Shown here: positions 1 to 7,407 of the stretch, piece by piece
How the letters are laid out: every line of letters starts with the position of its first letter
Position numbering within the stretch: position 1 is the first letter of the stretch
Assembly: GCA_041725875.1 (NCBI GenBank)
Contig: JBGRQB010000092.1
Location: 1-16,415 of the forward strand
Direction: 5' to 3'
Length of the DNA: 16,415 bases
DNA from: JBGRQB01 sp041725875
Lineage (GTDB): Bacteria; Bacteroidota; Ignavibacteria; Ignavibacteriales; Melioribacteraceae
Notes under the pieces: model-generated
Told to the model about the DNA's origin: nothing
Seen by the model: the letters and a program-made list of their open reading frames with translations, nothing else
Databases searched by the model: none
Position numbers and translations under genes: made by a program

Positions 1-195
1 TCCTGAAATAATTGATGAATCAACCGCCATAGTAGCAGCAAAATCTGTTGAAAGCACTTCAAACTCTTCCGGGATAATTAATTTTTGACTTATCACAACG
101 TCACCCGAATTAGATACCTTTGGCAATGTGTAGACTTTAGGATTACAGGCTGTAAAAACCATAATCGCTAAAACAAAAAAGAACCATTTTTTCAT
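1..195 (-). CDS. Lipoprotein of unknown function, N-terminal part (partial at window edge)
   Basis: The reading frame starts at the ATG complementary to 193-195 and stays open for 65 codons to the left edge, so the C-terminus is missing. The start is supported by an AGGAG ribosome site five to six bases upstream (complement of about 201-206). The protein begins MKKWFFFVLAIMVFTAC: two lysines, a hydrophobic stretch and a lipobox (FTAC) with the acceptor Cys at residue 17. This is a type II signal peptide for export and lipidation. Residue 18 is Asn, not Asp, so the inner-membrane retention rule gives no clear signal. The visible mature part (NPKVYTLPKVSNSGDVVISQ and on) matches no family I recognise. 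It is divergent from the flavin reductase gene, with about 130 bases between them. Confidence 0.8.
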   Translation of the reverse strand, partial: MKKWFFFVLAIMVFTACNPKVYTLPKVSNSGDVVISQKLIIPEEFEVLSTDFAATMAVDSSIISG

Positions 196-328
196 TTTTT
201 CTCCTTTTATATTTTTATGAATGCAGATGTGCCTTCTGCTGTTGAAATATAAACAAAATATAGCCGAAAAGTAAATTAGAGATTAATCAAATTTATTGTG
301 ATATTTGCTATTCACCAATGAGAAAATT

Positions 329-952
329 ATGACAAAAGAAATTTGGAAACCGGGAACATTGATCTATCCTGTACCCGCAGTGATGGTCAGCTGTGGTTCC
401 GAAAAAAAAGAATATAATATTTTCACTGCTTCCTGGACAGGCACAATTTGCACAGATCCGGCTATGTGTTATGTTTCAATCAGACCGGAACGTCATTCGT
501 ACGGAATTATAAAAAAGAATATGGAATTTGTGATAAATCTGACCACAAAAAAACTTGCACGGGCAACTGACTGGTGCGGAGTAAGATCGGGGAGAGATTA
601 TGATAAATTCAAAGAAATGAAACTAACTCCGGTGCAGGGAAGCAAAGTAAAAGCTCCGCTGATAAAAGAATCACCTATCAATATTGAGTGTGTTGTAAAA
701 GAGATAAAACCGCTTGGTGTTCACGATATGTTTATTGCAGAAGTTGTTGCTGTTAACGCAGATAAAAAATATCTTGATCCGGAAACAGGTGCGTTTAATT
801 TACAGGCTGCAAATCCTATTTGCTACTCGCACGGAAAATATTATACACTAGGAGAAAAACTTGGCAAGTTTGGTTTTTCAGTAGAGAAAAAGAAAACCAG
901 AAAAAAACGATTGCAGAAATCTCAGATAAAAAAGAGCAGTAAGAAAAAATGA
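329..952 (+). CDS. Flavin reductase family protein (FMN-binding split barrel) with a lysine-rich tail
   Basis: This 207-residue protein resembles the flavin reductase-like, FMN-binding split-barrel family, which binds FMN and often reduces it with NAD(P)H or acts as a redox partner. Family features are the N-terminal WKPGTLIYPVPAVMVSCG stretch, the following TASWTGTICTDPAMCYVSIRP block and the FVINLTT strand. I chose ATG 329 because family members usually begin just before the WKPG motif; an in-frame TTG at 305 would add eight unconvincing residues. The ribosome site is weak (GAG at about 320). The last 21 residues (187-207) hold 11 Lys and 2 Arg, which is not part of the usual fold. The stop overlaps the next start (ATGA at 949-952), implying translational coupling to the DNA repair gene. 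The physiological substrate is unknown. Confidence 0.88.
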   Translation: MTKEIWKPGTLIYPVPAVMVSCGSEKKEYNIFTASWTGTICTDPAMCYVSIRPERHSYGIIKKNMEFVINLTTKKLARATDWCGVRSGRDYDKFKEMKLTPVQGSKVKAPLIKESPINIECVVKEIKPLGVHDMFIAEVVAVNADKKYLDPETGAFNLQAANPICYSHGKYYTLGEKLGKFGFSVEKKKTRKKRLQKSQIKKSSKKK

Positions 953-1623
953 AATATGTTCTGAATATTACAGAGAAGTTTAAAACCAATTCTGTTCCTG
1001 AAAATATAAAACCTATGTCAGATTATATGAAAGGGAAGTTTGAATTTTTTGGAATTAAAACTCCCGAAAGAAGAAAACTTTCCAAAGAAATATTTGCTGA
1101 ATTTGGTTATCCTGATGAACAAGAATTTGAAAAAGTAATCAGAAAACTCTGGGCAGAACCGCAAAGAGAGGTACATTATTTCACTCTCGATTTGATACAC
1201 AAACTTCAAAAGAAACTTAAGAAGAATTATCTTCAACTGTGGGAAGATCTCATTGTTACAAACAGCTGGTGGGATTCTGTTGACGGACTCGCAGCCGGTG
1301 TTATTGGAGAACATTTCAAAACCTATCCGGATGAGATTTATCCGGTAACAGAAAAATGGATAAACTCCGGAAATATATGGCTGCAAAGGACTTCACTCCT
1401 TTTTCAATTAAAATATAAAGCCGATACAGATGAAAAGTTACTGAGCGATTATATTTTGAGATTAAAAGATTCAAATGAGTTCTTTATTAAAAAAGCAATC
1501 GGCTGGATTTTACGTGAATATTCCAAAACAAATCCCGATTATGTAACTAACTTTGTAAAAGAGAATACCATTTCCGAATTCAGTAAAAGAGAAGCTATGA
1601 AATGGTTAAATAGCAGGAAATAA
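949..1623 (+). CDS. DNA alkylation repair protein, AlkD-type DNA glycosylase
   Basis: A 224-residue all-helical protein of the AlkC/AlkD HEAT-like repeat family, DNA glycosylases that remove bulky or cationic alkylpurines such as 3- and 7-methylpurines without flipping the base. The residues known from Bacillus cereus AlkD are present at an offset of one: Trp108 and Asp112 in NSWWDSVDG (AlkD W109/D113), Arg147 in WLQRTS (R148) and Trp186 in AIGWILREY (W187). The length matches the family (about 220-240). The N-terminal GIKTPERRKLSKE stretch is also typical. The ATG overlaps the flavin reductase stop and the gene ends one base before the next ATG, so it is the middle gene of a three-gene operon. 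It should act on chromosomal DNA in the cytoplasm. Confidence 0.92.
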   Translation: MKYVLNITEKFKTNSVPENIKPMSDYMKGKFEFFGIKTPERRKLSKEIFAEFGYPDEQEFEKVIRKLWAEPQREVHYFTLDLIHKLQKKLKKNYLQLWEDLIVTNSWWDSVDGLAAGVIGEHFKTYPDEIYPVTEKWINSGNIWLQRTSLLFQLKYKADTDEKLLSDYILRLKDSNEFFIKKAIGWILREYSKTNPDYVTNFVKENTISEFSKREAMKWLNSRK

Positions 1624-1624
1624 A

Positions 1625-2698
1625 ATGTTTGATAAAATTACCAAACCAACTATTCTTATAGATAAATCAAAGGCACTGAAAAACATTAAGAGGATGACTG
1701 CAAAAGCAGAAGAAAAAGGATTAATTTTTCGTCCTCACTTCAAAACCCATCAATCAGTCGAAGTAGGAAAATGGTTCAAAGAAAGCGGAGTGGATAAAGC
1801 AACTGTATCGAGTGTTGAAATGGCTGCTTACTTTGTTAAAAACGGATGGAAAGATTTAACTATAGCCTTTCCCGTTAATACCAGAGAAATAAAAGATATT
1901 AATAAACTTGCAAAAAAAATTGATCTTAACCTTCTTATTGAAAGCAGAGAAGCCGCAATATTTCTGGATGAAAATCTGAAATCGGAAGCGGGGATATTTA
2001 TAAAAATAGATATAGGTTATAACAGAGCAGGAATAGGTGCCGACGAGTTTCATTACATTGCTGATTTGATACTTTTTTTACAGCAGACAAAAAGGCTGAA
2101 GTTTAAAGGACTTTTAACACATGCCGGCCATACATATCAATGTCGCGGATTTGAAGAAATTGAAGAAGTACATTACAGTCAGATGAAAAAAATGAAAGAT
2201 CTGAAAAAATCACTCGGGCATCAATATGACAATATTTTACTCTCAATTGGTGATACACCAAGCTGTAGTTTAATGGATGATTTTTTCGGTGTAGATGAAC
2301 TGCGTCCCGGAAATTTTGTGTTTTATGATATAATGCAAAAAGAGATTGGAAGCTGTGAGTATGAAGATATTGCTATTGCAGTCGCACTTCCGGTAGTGGC
2401 AAAACATAAAGAAAGAAATGAAATTGTAGTTTATGGAGGAGGAGTTCATCTTTCCAAAGAAAACTGCGAAACACGATTTGGAAAAACATTTGGACTTCCG
2501 GTTGAACTGACTGAAAACGGCTGGAGCGAACCAATTAAAGATTCTTACGTTAAATCACTTTCTCAGGAGCATGGAATTATAAAACTAAACAAAGAAACAT
2601 TTGAAAAGATAAATATCGGCGACCTGATAGGTGTACTTCCGGTTCATGCCTGTTTGACTGTTAATTTATTACGAGATCTTTACATAATAAACGATTAA
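1625..2698 (+). CDS. PLP enzyme, D-serine dehydratase / D-threonine aldolase-like
   Basis: A 357-residue fold-type III PLP enzyme with an alanine racemase-like N-terminal barrel and a C-terminal metal-binding domain. The PLP lysine is probably Lys40 in FRPHFKTHQ, the typical RPHxKTH motif. The C-terminal metal site reads PVHACLTVN with His341 and Cys343. A His-x-Cys pair is what eukaryotic D-serine dehydratases use for zinc, whereas D-threonine aldolases have His-x-Asp. By that criterion a D-serine (or D-threonine) dehydratase activity, giving a keto acid and ammonia, is the better guess, but substrate cannot be read from sequence alone. An AGGAAA ribosome site lies in the end of the upstream gene, one base away. 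The TAA stop shares TTAA with the convergent chromate transporter gene. Confidence 0.88.
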   Translation: MFDKITKPTILIDKSKALKNIKRMTAKAEEKGLIFRPHFKTHQSVEVGKWFKESGVDKATVSSVEMAAYFVKNGWKDLTIAFPVNTREIKDINKLAKKIDLNLLIESREAAIFLDENLKSEAGIFIKIDIGYNRAGIGADEFHYIADLILFLQQTKRLKFKGLLTHAGHTYQCRGFEEIEEVHYSQMKKMKDLKKSLGHQYDNILLSIGDTPSCSLMDDFFGVDELRPGNFVFYDIMQKEIGSCEYEDIAIAVALPVVAKHKERNEIVVYGGGVHLSKENCETRFGKTFGLPVELTENGWSEPIKDSYVKSLSQEHGIIKLNKETFEKINIGDLIGVLPVHACLTVNLLRDLYIIND

Positions 2699-3216
2699 AC
2701 AAAAAACGCTGCAATACCTAATAAAATTACTGTAATTGCCGGATGCAGATCGAACAGAAATGTGAGAATGAATCCGGTAATTATAAAGATAAAACTCTTT
2801 ATTTCAACATCACTCCGAATTGAATATTTTAACATCACTGCCATTATAATTCCTATTATTCCATACTTTATCCCGACAAAAGATTTTTTCAGGGATTCAT
2901 TTTTTTCAACAAATGAATAAAAATAATAAAGCAGAATTATTCCCGCGGCAGGCATAATCATATTACCTAGATTTGCAGCAACAGCTCCCGGAATACCGGC
3001 AATTTTGTATCCTGTATAGGTTGCAAATTTAATTGAGATTGCTCCGGGTAAAACTTCAACTCCGCCAAGCACTTTTAAAAATTCATCTTGAGTAAGCCAG
3101 TTATGATTTTTTACAGTCTCTCTTTCAATCAGAGGAATTAGAGAATAAGCACCTCCAAATGAAAATGAACCTACCTTAAGAAAGGAGAGAAATAATTTAA
3201 GCAGCAGATCAAACAT
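2695..3216 (-). CDS. Chromate transporter (CHR) family protein, short single-domain form
   Basis: A 173-residue membrane protein with one CHR domain. Typical motifs are the first helix with KVGSFSFGGAYSLIP (about 14-28), a conserved acidic/aromatic block (IERETVKNHNW and TQDEF, about 30-46), then VLPGAISIKFATYTGYKIAGIPGA (about 55-78), followed by several hydrophobic segments (about 86-103, 113-130, 140-173). CHR proteins are linked to chromate efflux, or to uptake of related anions. Short-chain members usually occur as adjacent pairs that assemble together, but no second CHR gene is seen on either side here, so the partner is either elsewhere or absent. No strong ribosome site precedes the ATG at 3216. 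Its stop lies inside the shared TTAA of the convergent PLP enzyme gene. Substrate unproven. Confidence 0.87.
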   Translation of the reverse strand: MFDLLLKLFLSFLKVGSFSFGGAYSLIPLIERETVKNHNWLTQDEFLKVLGGVEVLPGAISIKFATYTGYKIAGIPGAVAANLGNMIMPAAGIILLYYFYSFVEKNESLKKSFVGIKYGIIGIIMAVMLKYSIRSDVEIKSFIFIITGFILTFLFDLHPAITVILLGIAAFFV

Positions 3217-3363
3217 AAATATTTGTAAACTCGTTTAATTTGTTTATAAAACTTTGGTTCAAAACGGATGAAATTATACAATTATTAAAAGTCTGTTGCA
3301 ATCATTAAATGAAAAATATTTTCTTCCTGAAAGAGAGACAGAATAATTATTAATGAAATTGCT

Positions 3364-3371
3364 TAAATTTG
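3364..3371 (+). promoter_or_regulatory. Possible Bacteroidota-type -7 promoter element (TAAATTTG)
   Basis: The octamer matches the TAnnTTTG consensus known from Bacteroidota and lies 23 bases before the small Cys-rich gene, a fitting distance. I see no matching -33 TTTG about 19-21 bases upstream, and the sequence is very AT-rich, so a chance match is quite possible. Confidence 0.22.
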
Positions 3372-3393
3372 TAAATCAAAATTTAGAAGAAAT

Positions 3394-3624
3394 ATGCTTG
3401 TAATTAAATGCGCTGGTTGTAAAGCTAAACTTTTTAAGTATGATAAAATTGGAAAGGGAAATGTTTTACGCTGCTATAAAGAGAGAATAACAAAATTGTT
3501 TAAACTTCAGTATAACAACGGAGAAGCAATCTGCGAGTGCGGAAACAAAATTGGAACTGATCTCGGGCACTGCATAAAAATGAATCACAGCGCATTTATT
3601 TACACAGGTACAAAGAGAAACTGA
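3394..3624 (+). CDS. Small Cys-rich (zinc ribbon-like) protein of unknown function
   Basis: A 76-residue protein opening with MLVIKCAGCKAKLFKYDKIG. Cysteines are at 6, 9, 27, 47, 49 and 60, with His at 59 and 65. The CxxC knuckle at 6-9 and the CxC at 47-49 suggest a metal-binding ribbon, probably zinc. I have a general memory of similar short conserved proteins in anaerobic bacteria, but know no function. It is the first gene of a cluster: its stop lies 24 bases before the M20 amidohydrolase start. The ribosome site is weak (AGAAGAA just upstream). A TAAATTTG at 3364-3371 could be a Bacteroidota-type -7 promoter element. Confidence 0.72.
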   Translation: MLVIKCAGCKAKLFKYDKIGKGNVLRCYKERITKLFKLQYNNGEAICECGNKIGTDLGHCIKMNHSAFIYTGTKRN

Positions 3625-3648
3625 CAAATATTTCAGATAAGGAAAATT

Positions 3649-4899
3649 ATGTTTGATCTTAAAGAAAATGAGTTACGGGAACTGAAAAAGTTATATATCG
3701 ATTTGCATAAAAATCCTGAAATATCTTTTCAGGAATTTGAGACTTCAAAAAAAATGAAAGCAGAACTTGAAGCATTAAACCCTGATGAAATTTATTCCGG
3801 TTTTGGAGTAACGGGAATTGCCGCTGTTGTAAAAAATGGTGAGGGACCTGTAATTATGCTCAGAACCGATATAGATGCTTTACCGATTGATGAAATGACC
3901 GAACTTGAATACAAAAGTGAAAAGTCAACTACCGATTGGTTTGGCAATGATGTAAAAGTTATGCATGCTTGCGGACACGATATGCATATGACGGTTTTTA
4001 CCGGAACTGCAAAAAAACTGATTGAACATAAAGACAAATGGAAAGGAACATTAATTCTTCTTTGTCAGCCAGCAGAGGAACTTGGAAAAGGCGCCAAAGC
4101 AATGATTGATAATGGTTTGTTTAATAAAGTTCCTGTACCTGATTACCTTCTTGCTTATCACATCTGGCCTGAAATAAATTCAGGTGAAGTAGGTTTCACA
4201 CCCGGTTCTGCCTGGGCTGGCGTTGATACGCTCGATCTTATTGTTTATGGCGAGGGTGGACACGGAGCTGTTCCGCAAAGAGCCAAAGATCCAATTGTGT
4301 TAGCTTCGCAGATTGTGCTGGCGTTGCAGACGATTGTGAGTCGGGAAGTAGCTCCTTTTGAACCGGCTGTTGTTACTGTCGGATCAATTCGAGGCGGAAG
4401 TAAACATAACATAATTCCTGAATCTGTTGAAATGAAACTGACTTTGAGAACATATTCAGATGAAGTTCGCACAAAAATTATTGAATCGATAAAACGTATT
4501 TCTGAAAACCTTGCAAGAGCTGCCGGAATAAGTGAAGATAAATTACCAGAACTTAAAGGATTGGAAAATTACCACCCTACAGTTGTTAATGATCCGAAGC
4601 TGGTTAAAACAATTACCGGTTCTTTTGCTGAAACTCTGGGAAAAGAAAAAGTTAAAAATGTTCCGCCTGTTACAGTTGGAGAAGATTTTGAAATTTTCAG
4701 AAGAGAGAAACCTGAAATTAAATCTGCTATATTTTGGCTGGGGGTAGATAATTTATCATGCGTAAATTTACCGGAAGAATTAAAGGGTAAAACGCCTCCG
4801 CTTCATTCACCTTATCTTGCTCCTGATCCCGATAAAACAATAGTAACAGGTGTAAAAGCGATGACAACCGCTGTTATTGATCTGTTTGCAAAGGGCTGA
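3649..4899 (+). CDS. M20 family amidohydrolase / metallopeptidase (IAA-amino acid or hippurate hydrolase-like)
   Basis: A 416-residue cytoplasmic metalloenzyme of the M20D group, which hydrolyses N-acyl amino acids and similar amides (hippurate, indole-acetyl amino acids, aminobenzoyl-glutamate). It begins with the typical LHKNPEISFQE block. The two-metal site is visible: MHACGHDMHM with Cys108 and His110 at 108-110, PAEE with Glu143/Glu144, His171 in AYHIWPE, and His386 in the C-terminal PPLHSPY. A dimerisation domain follows the first catalytic half at about 190-300. A good ribosome site (AAGGA at 3639-3643) precedes the ATG. It is the middle gene of a three-gene cluster, with only one base before the DUF364-type gene. 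The exact substrate is not readable from the sequence. Confidence 0.9.
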   Translation: MFDLKENELRELKKLYIDLHKNPEISFQEFETSKKMKAELEALNPDEIYSGFGVTGIAAVVKNGEGPVIMLRTDIDALPIDEMTELEYKSEKSTTDWFGNDVKVMHACGHDMHMTVFTGTAKKLIEHKDKWKGTLILLCQPAEELGKGAKAMIDNGLFNKVPVPDYLLAYHIWPEINSGEVGFTPGSAWAGVDTLDLIVYGEGGHGAVPQRAKDPIVLASQIVLALQTIVSREVAPFEPAVVTVGSIRGGSKHNIIPESVEMKLTLRTYSDEVRTKIIESIKRISENLARAAGISEDKLPELKGLENYHPTVVNDPKLVKTITGSFAETLGKEKVKNVPPVTVGEDFEIFRREKPEIKSAIFWLGVDNLSCVNLPEELKGKTPPLHSPYLAPDPDKTIVTGVKAMTTAVIDLFAKG

Positions 4900-4900
4900 T

Positions 4901-5602
4901 ATGAATAATGATCCGTTAAAATATTATTATAATAAATATGGTTTCGATTTCTCTGCGATAAAAAGAATTGAGACAGGTAAACACTTTATTGCAGTGGTTT
5001 TAAATAATCGTAATCTCGGTATTTGTGCCAGACTTTCAGATGAAATTGAAACTGATTTATCAAAACTGAAAAGTATTAATCTGGATTCTGATTTTCATCG
5101 ATCTGTTCTTACAGCATATTACAACGCAAAGTTAAATTACGGCAAAAAAATCTCCGAAAATGCTGATATTATTGAAGATATAAAGAGTGGAAATTATTCT
5201 TCCGTTGTGATGATAGGTTATTTTACATCACTTGTAAGAAAATTTAATGAGCTTGGAATTGAAGTTCCTGTCTTTGATTTTGATGCAGAAGATGTTGTGC
5301 CAATTGAACATCAAAAAGAATATCTTGCAAAAGCTGATGCTGTTATTCTTACTTCAACAACAATATTAAACAGAACTTTTTTCGAAGTTATAAAAAACAC
5401 TAATCCCGAAAGTGATGTTTTTATTGTTGGCCCTTCTTCAACTTTTGAAGCAGAATTGTTTGTGAACTCAAACATAAAGAAAATTCACGGAGCATTGTTT
5501 TATCCGGAAGATGAAAAAATAATTGAGATGATTAAAGAAGGAAAGAAACCGAAAGATTTTTTATTTCTTGCAAAGAAAGTAACCTTTGATAATCAGCAGT
5601 AA
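4901..5602 (+). CDS. DUF364/Rossmann-like protein, putative heavy-metal chelation family
   Basis: A 233-residue protein. Its C-terminal half carries the hallmarks of the DUF364 (Rossmann-like, putative heavy-metal chelation) domain: SVVMIGYFTSLV at 101-112, ADAVILTSTTILNRTF at 145-160 and VFIVGPSSTFEAELF at 173-187, then a GALFYP strand end. The N-terminal half (about 1-90) may correspond to the associated DUF4213 region. Some family members bind metals or act near molybdenum or corrinoid cofactors, but no function is established for this one. I chose ATG 4901, one base after the M20 stop; the frame is open upstream to 4877 inside the M20 gene, but those residues look like read-through. It ends three bases before the convergent DUF6873-like gene. 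Confidence 0.78.
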   Translation: MNNDPLKYYYNKYGFDFSAIKRIETGKHFIAVVLNNRNLGICARLSDEIETDLSKLKSINLDSDFHRSVLTAYYNAKLNYGKKISENADIIEDIKSGNYSSVVMIGYFTSLVRKFNELGIEVPVFDFDAEDVVPIEHQKEYLAKADAVILTSTTILNRTFFEVIKNTNPESDVFIVGPSSTFEAELFVNSNIKKIHGALFYPEDEKIIEMIKEGKKPKDFLFLAKKVTFDNQQ

Positions 5603-5605
5603 AAA

Positions 5606-6289
5606 TTATTTAACAAAAAATATACTTCCTCCGTCAAACAACGGATCTTTACTTAATTCAACAATTTTCTTTCCGGCATTTTCAATAAATGATCTTAGTT
5701 CTGTTTGTTCAGATAAACAACTCAATGAACCGTTGAAAAATATTGTGTCATTATTTATTCCGGCTGTTCCGCCTATTTGTCCATAACTCTTCCCGGGCAA
5801 ATTTATCTGACTTGGTTCAACATAAATCACATTTAGTTTATGTGTCCTTAAAACTTTTTCAATTCCCTTATCAGAAGTAACATAATTTTCTGAATCAAGC
5901 GATATTAAACTGCACCTTGTCATTCCCTGTTTTACATCAATTTTTATTTGAGATAATTCAGTTATTGATCTATCTGAAATTGAAGTCTTATGAATTACAA
6001 ATTTTTTATTCACAACTGAATTGTATGCTGCACAGGCCGGATAATCTTTTGCTACAGAAGAATTTCCAATTATATATTTGATTTTGTGTTGATCCAACAG
6101 ACTAAAATAGCTTGCAGGTAAATTTGGTGCGGTAATTAAATGATCAGGAGTTTTACACAAAAACAGATCAGGATGATAGCTTATATATTCGTCAACAATT
6201 CCGGTAGTTTCAAAAGGAATAACTTTTCCATACTCCGAGAGTTTTGTTATTCCTTTTTCTGATGAACGTGCATCAATAAAAATCAACAT
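5606..6289 (-). CDS. DUF6873-like protein (proposed GME/amidinotransferase-like fold)
   Basis: A 227-residue cytoplasmic protein without a signal peptide or membrane segment. It resembles the DUF6873 family, proposed to share the fold of guanidino-modifying enzymes such as arginine deiminase. Supporting marks are the repeated beta-type blocks, YGQIGGTAGINND at 169-181, the SLSCLSE stretch at 188-194 and the terminal DPLFDGGSIFFV. I cannot point to a canonical deiminase triad: Cys126 (TRCSL) and Cys191 are candidates only. Its start overlaps the upstream radical SAM gene by 17 bases, so the two are translated together. I recall this pairing from Clostridia-type genomes, though without a known role. 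Assignment to the family is from memory of its motifs and should be treated as moderate. Confidence 0.62.
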   Translation of the reverse strand: MLIFIDARSSEKGITKLSEYGKVIPFETTGIVDEYISYHPDLFLCKTPDHLITAPNLPASYFSLLDQHKIKYIIGNSSVAKDYPACAAYNSVVNKKFVIHKTSISDRSITELSQIKIDVKQGMTRCSLISLDSENYVTSDKGIEKVLRTHKLNVIYVEPSQINLPGKSYGQIGGTAGINNDTIFFNGSLSCLSEQTELRSFIENAGKKIVELSKDPLFDGGSIFFVK

Positions 6290-7280
6290 GGAAATCTCTT
6301 CCTGTTAACTTTGGATCTGGTACAAACTTTACGTAGTGATAATATTGTTTCAAAATATTTCTGTTGCGTGCCTGATGGCCAATTGCATAATTCATCTCTT
6401 CTTCGGGCACGTATATTTTAACGCCGTTGTAATCGTAATAAGCTATAAGGGGACGAAGTCTTTCTGACCATAATTCTGTATAAACAAGTTCACGAAATGA
6501 TTTATGAAAAGGACCTGCAACAAGATCTTCTCCATTTAACAAACCTTCGGAAGGGTGCAGACCAACACGTAAAATTGTTACATCTGCTTTTTCAAAAATT
6601 TTGTAAATCTCTGTGGAGTACTTTATTGCTTCGAGCAGACTCAAAGGGATATATTCTCTTTTTTCATAAAGCTCAGCAAGAGGAGTATCTTTTATAACAA
6701 TTGCCGGATAGATGCGTGTATTATCAGCGCCAAGCTCAACAATTTTATTTGCAGTGTTAATTGAATCCTGCAATGTATCGCCGGGCAGACCAATCATCAT
6801 TTGCAAGCCGAGATCAAGTCCGGCATCCTTTATAATTTTGCTGGCATTAACAATGTGATCAACCGTATGTCCGCGTCCCGATTTTACAAGAACATTTTCA
6901 CACATAGATTGCGCACCCAGCTCAATAGTATTCATTCCATACTTTTTTAACCGGGTAACAGTCTCTTCGTCGATGTAATCGGGACGAGTAGAACATCTTA
7001 ATCCGCTTATTCCTTTTTCAAAATAAGGCTGTACAATTTCAAGGTATTTTATCTGATCTTCCACCGGAATTCCTGTGAAATTCCCTCCAAAGAATGCAAT
7101 CTCAACGTGAGCATCTTCTATGTGAATTGTGGATAAATATTCTTCAATGGTTGTAATCACTTCATCGGGAGAAGGAATTTCCATTTGTCCCGATATCTTT
7201 TTCTGATTACAAAAAATACATTGATGCGGACAAGCAAGTTCCGGAATAAAAATCGGTATAGAATAGTGTTTTTGCATCAT
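6273..7280 (-). CDS. Elp3-like radical SAM protein (no acetyltransferase domain)
   Basis: A 335-residue radical SAM protein. The iron-sulfur cluster motif is CPHQCIFC with Cys17, Cys21 and Cys24 (CX3CX2C). The SAM-binding GGNFTG motif lies at 65-70 and CSTRPDYID at about 99-107, both as in Elp3-type radical SAM domains. The GNAT acetyltransferase domain found in true Elp3 tRNA-modifying enzymes is missing: the chain ends with a short region (ELWSERLRPL, then a Tyr-rich tail). It is therefore a stand-alone Elp3-like family member of unknown reaction. Two adjacent ATGs (7278-7280 and 7275-7277) could start it, and the ribosome site is weak. It is the first gene of a two-gene unit with the DUF6873-like gene. 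Confidence 0.85.
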   Translation of the reverse strand: MMQKHYSIPIFIPELACPHQCIFCNQKKISGQMEIPSPDEVITTIEEYLSTIHIEDAHVEIAFFGGNFTGIPVEDQIKYLEIVQPYFEKGISGLRCSTRPDYIDEETVTRLKKYGMNTIELGAQSMCENVLVKSGRGHTVDHIVNASKIIKDAGLDLGLQMMIGLPGDTLQDSINTANKIVELGADNTRIYPAIVIKDTPLAELYEKREYIPLSLLEAIKYSTEIYKIFEKADVTILRVGLHPSEGLLNGEDLVAGPFHKSFRELVYTELWSERLRPLIAYYDYNGVKIYVPEEEMNYAIGHQARNRNILKQYYHYVKFVPDPKLTGRDFHVDFY

Positions 7281-7407
7281 AGCTCATTTTTATTTTCAGG
7301 CGTAAACTTACGAAATATTATTTTAATATGATTCGAATCTTGGATATTATTTTTGAAGTGACTAATTTAAATTAAATCAAAAAATCATATACGAGGGTGA
7401 TTTGAAA

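Noticed and set aside
305..328. Upstream TTG start for the flavin reductase gene
   Set aside because: The extra eight residues precede the normal family start and no ribosome site fits the TTG.
1018..1386. 122-codon minus-strand frame inside the AlkD gene
   Set aside because: It is the antisense shadow of a clearly conserved gene, with no ribosome site.
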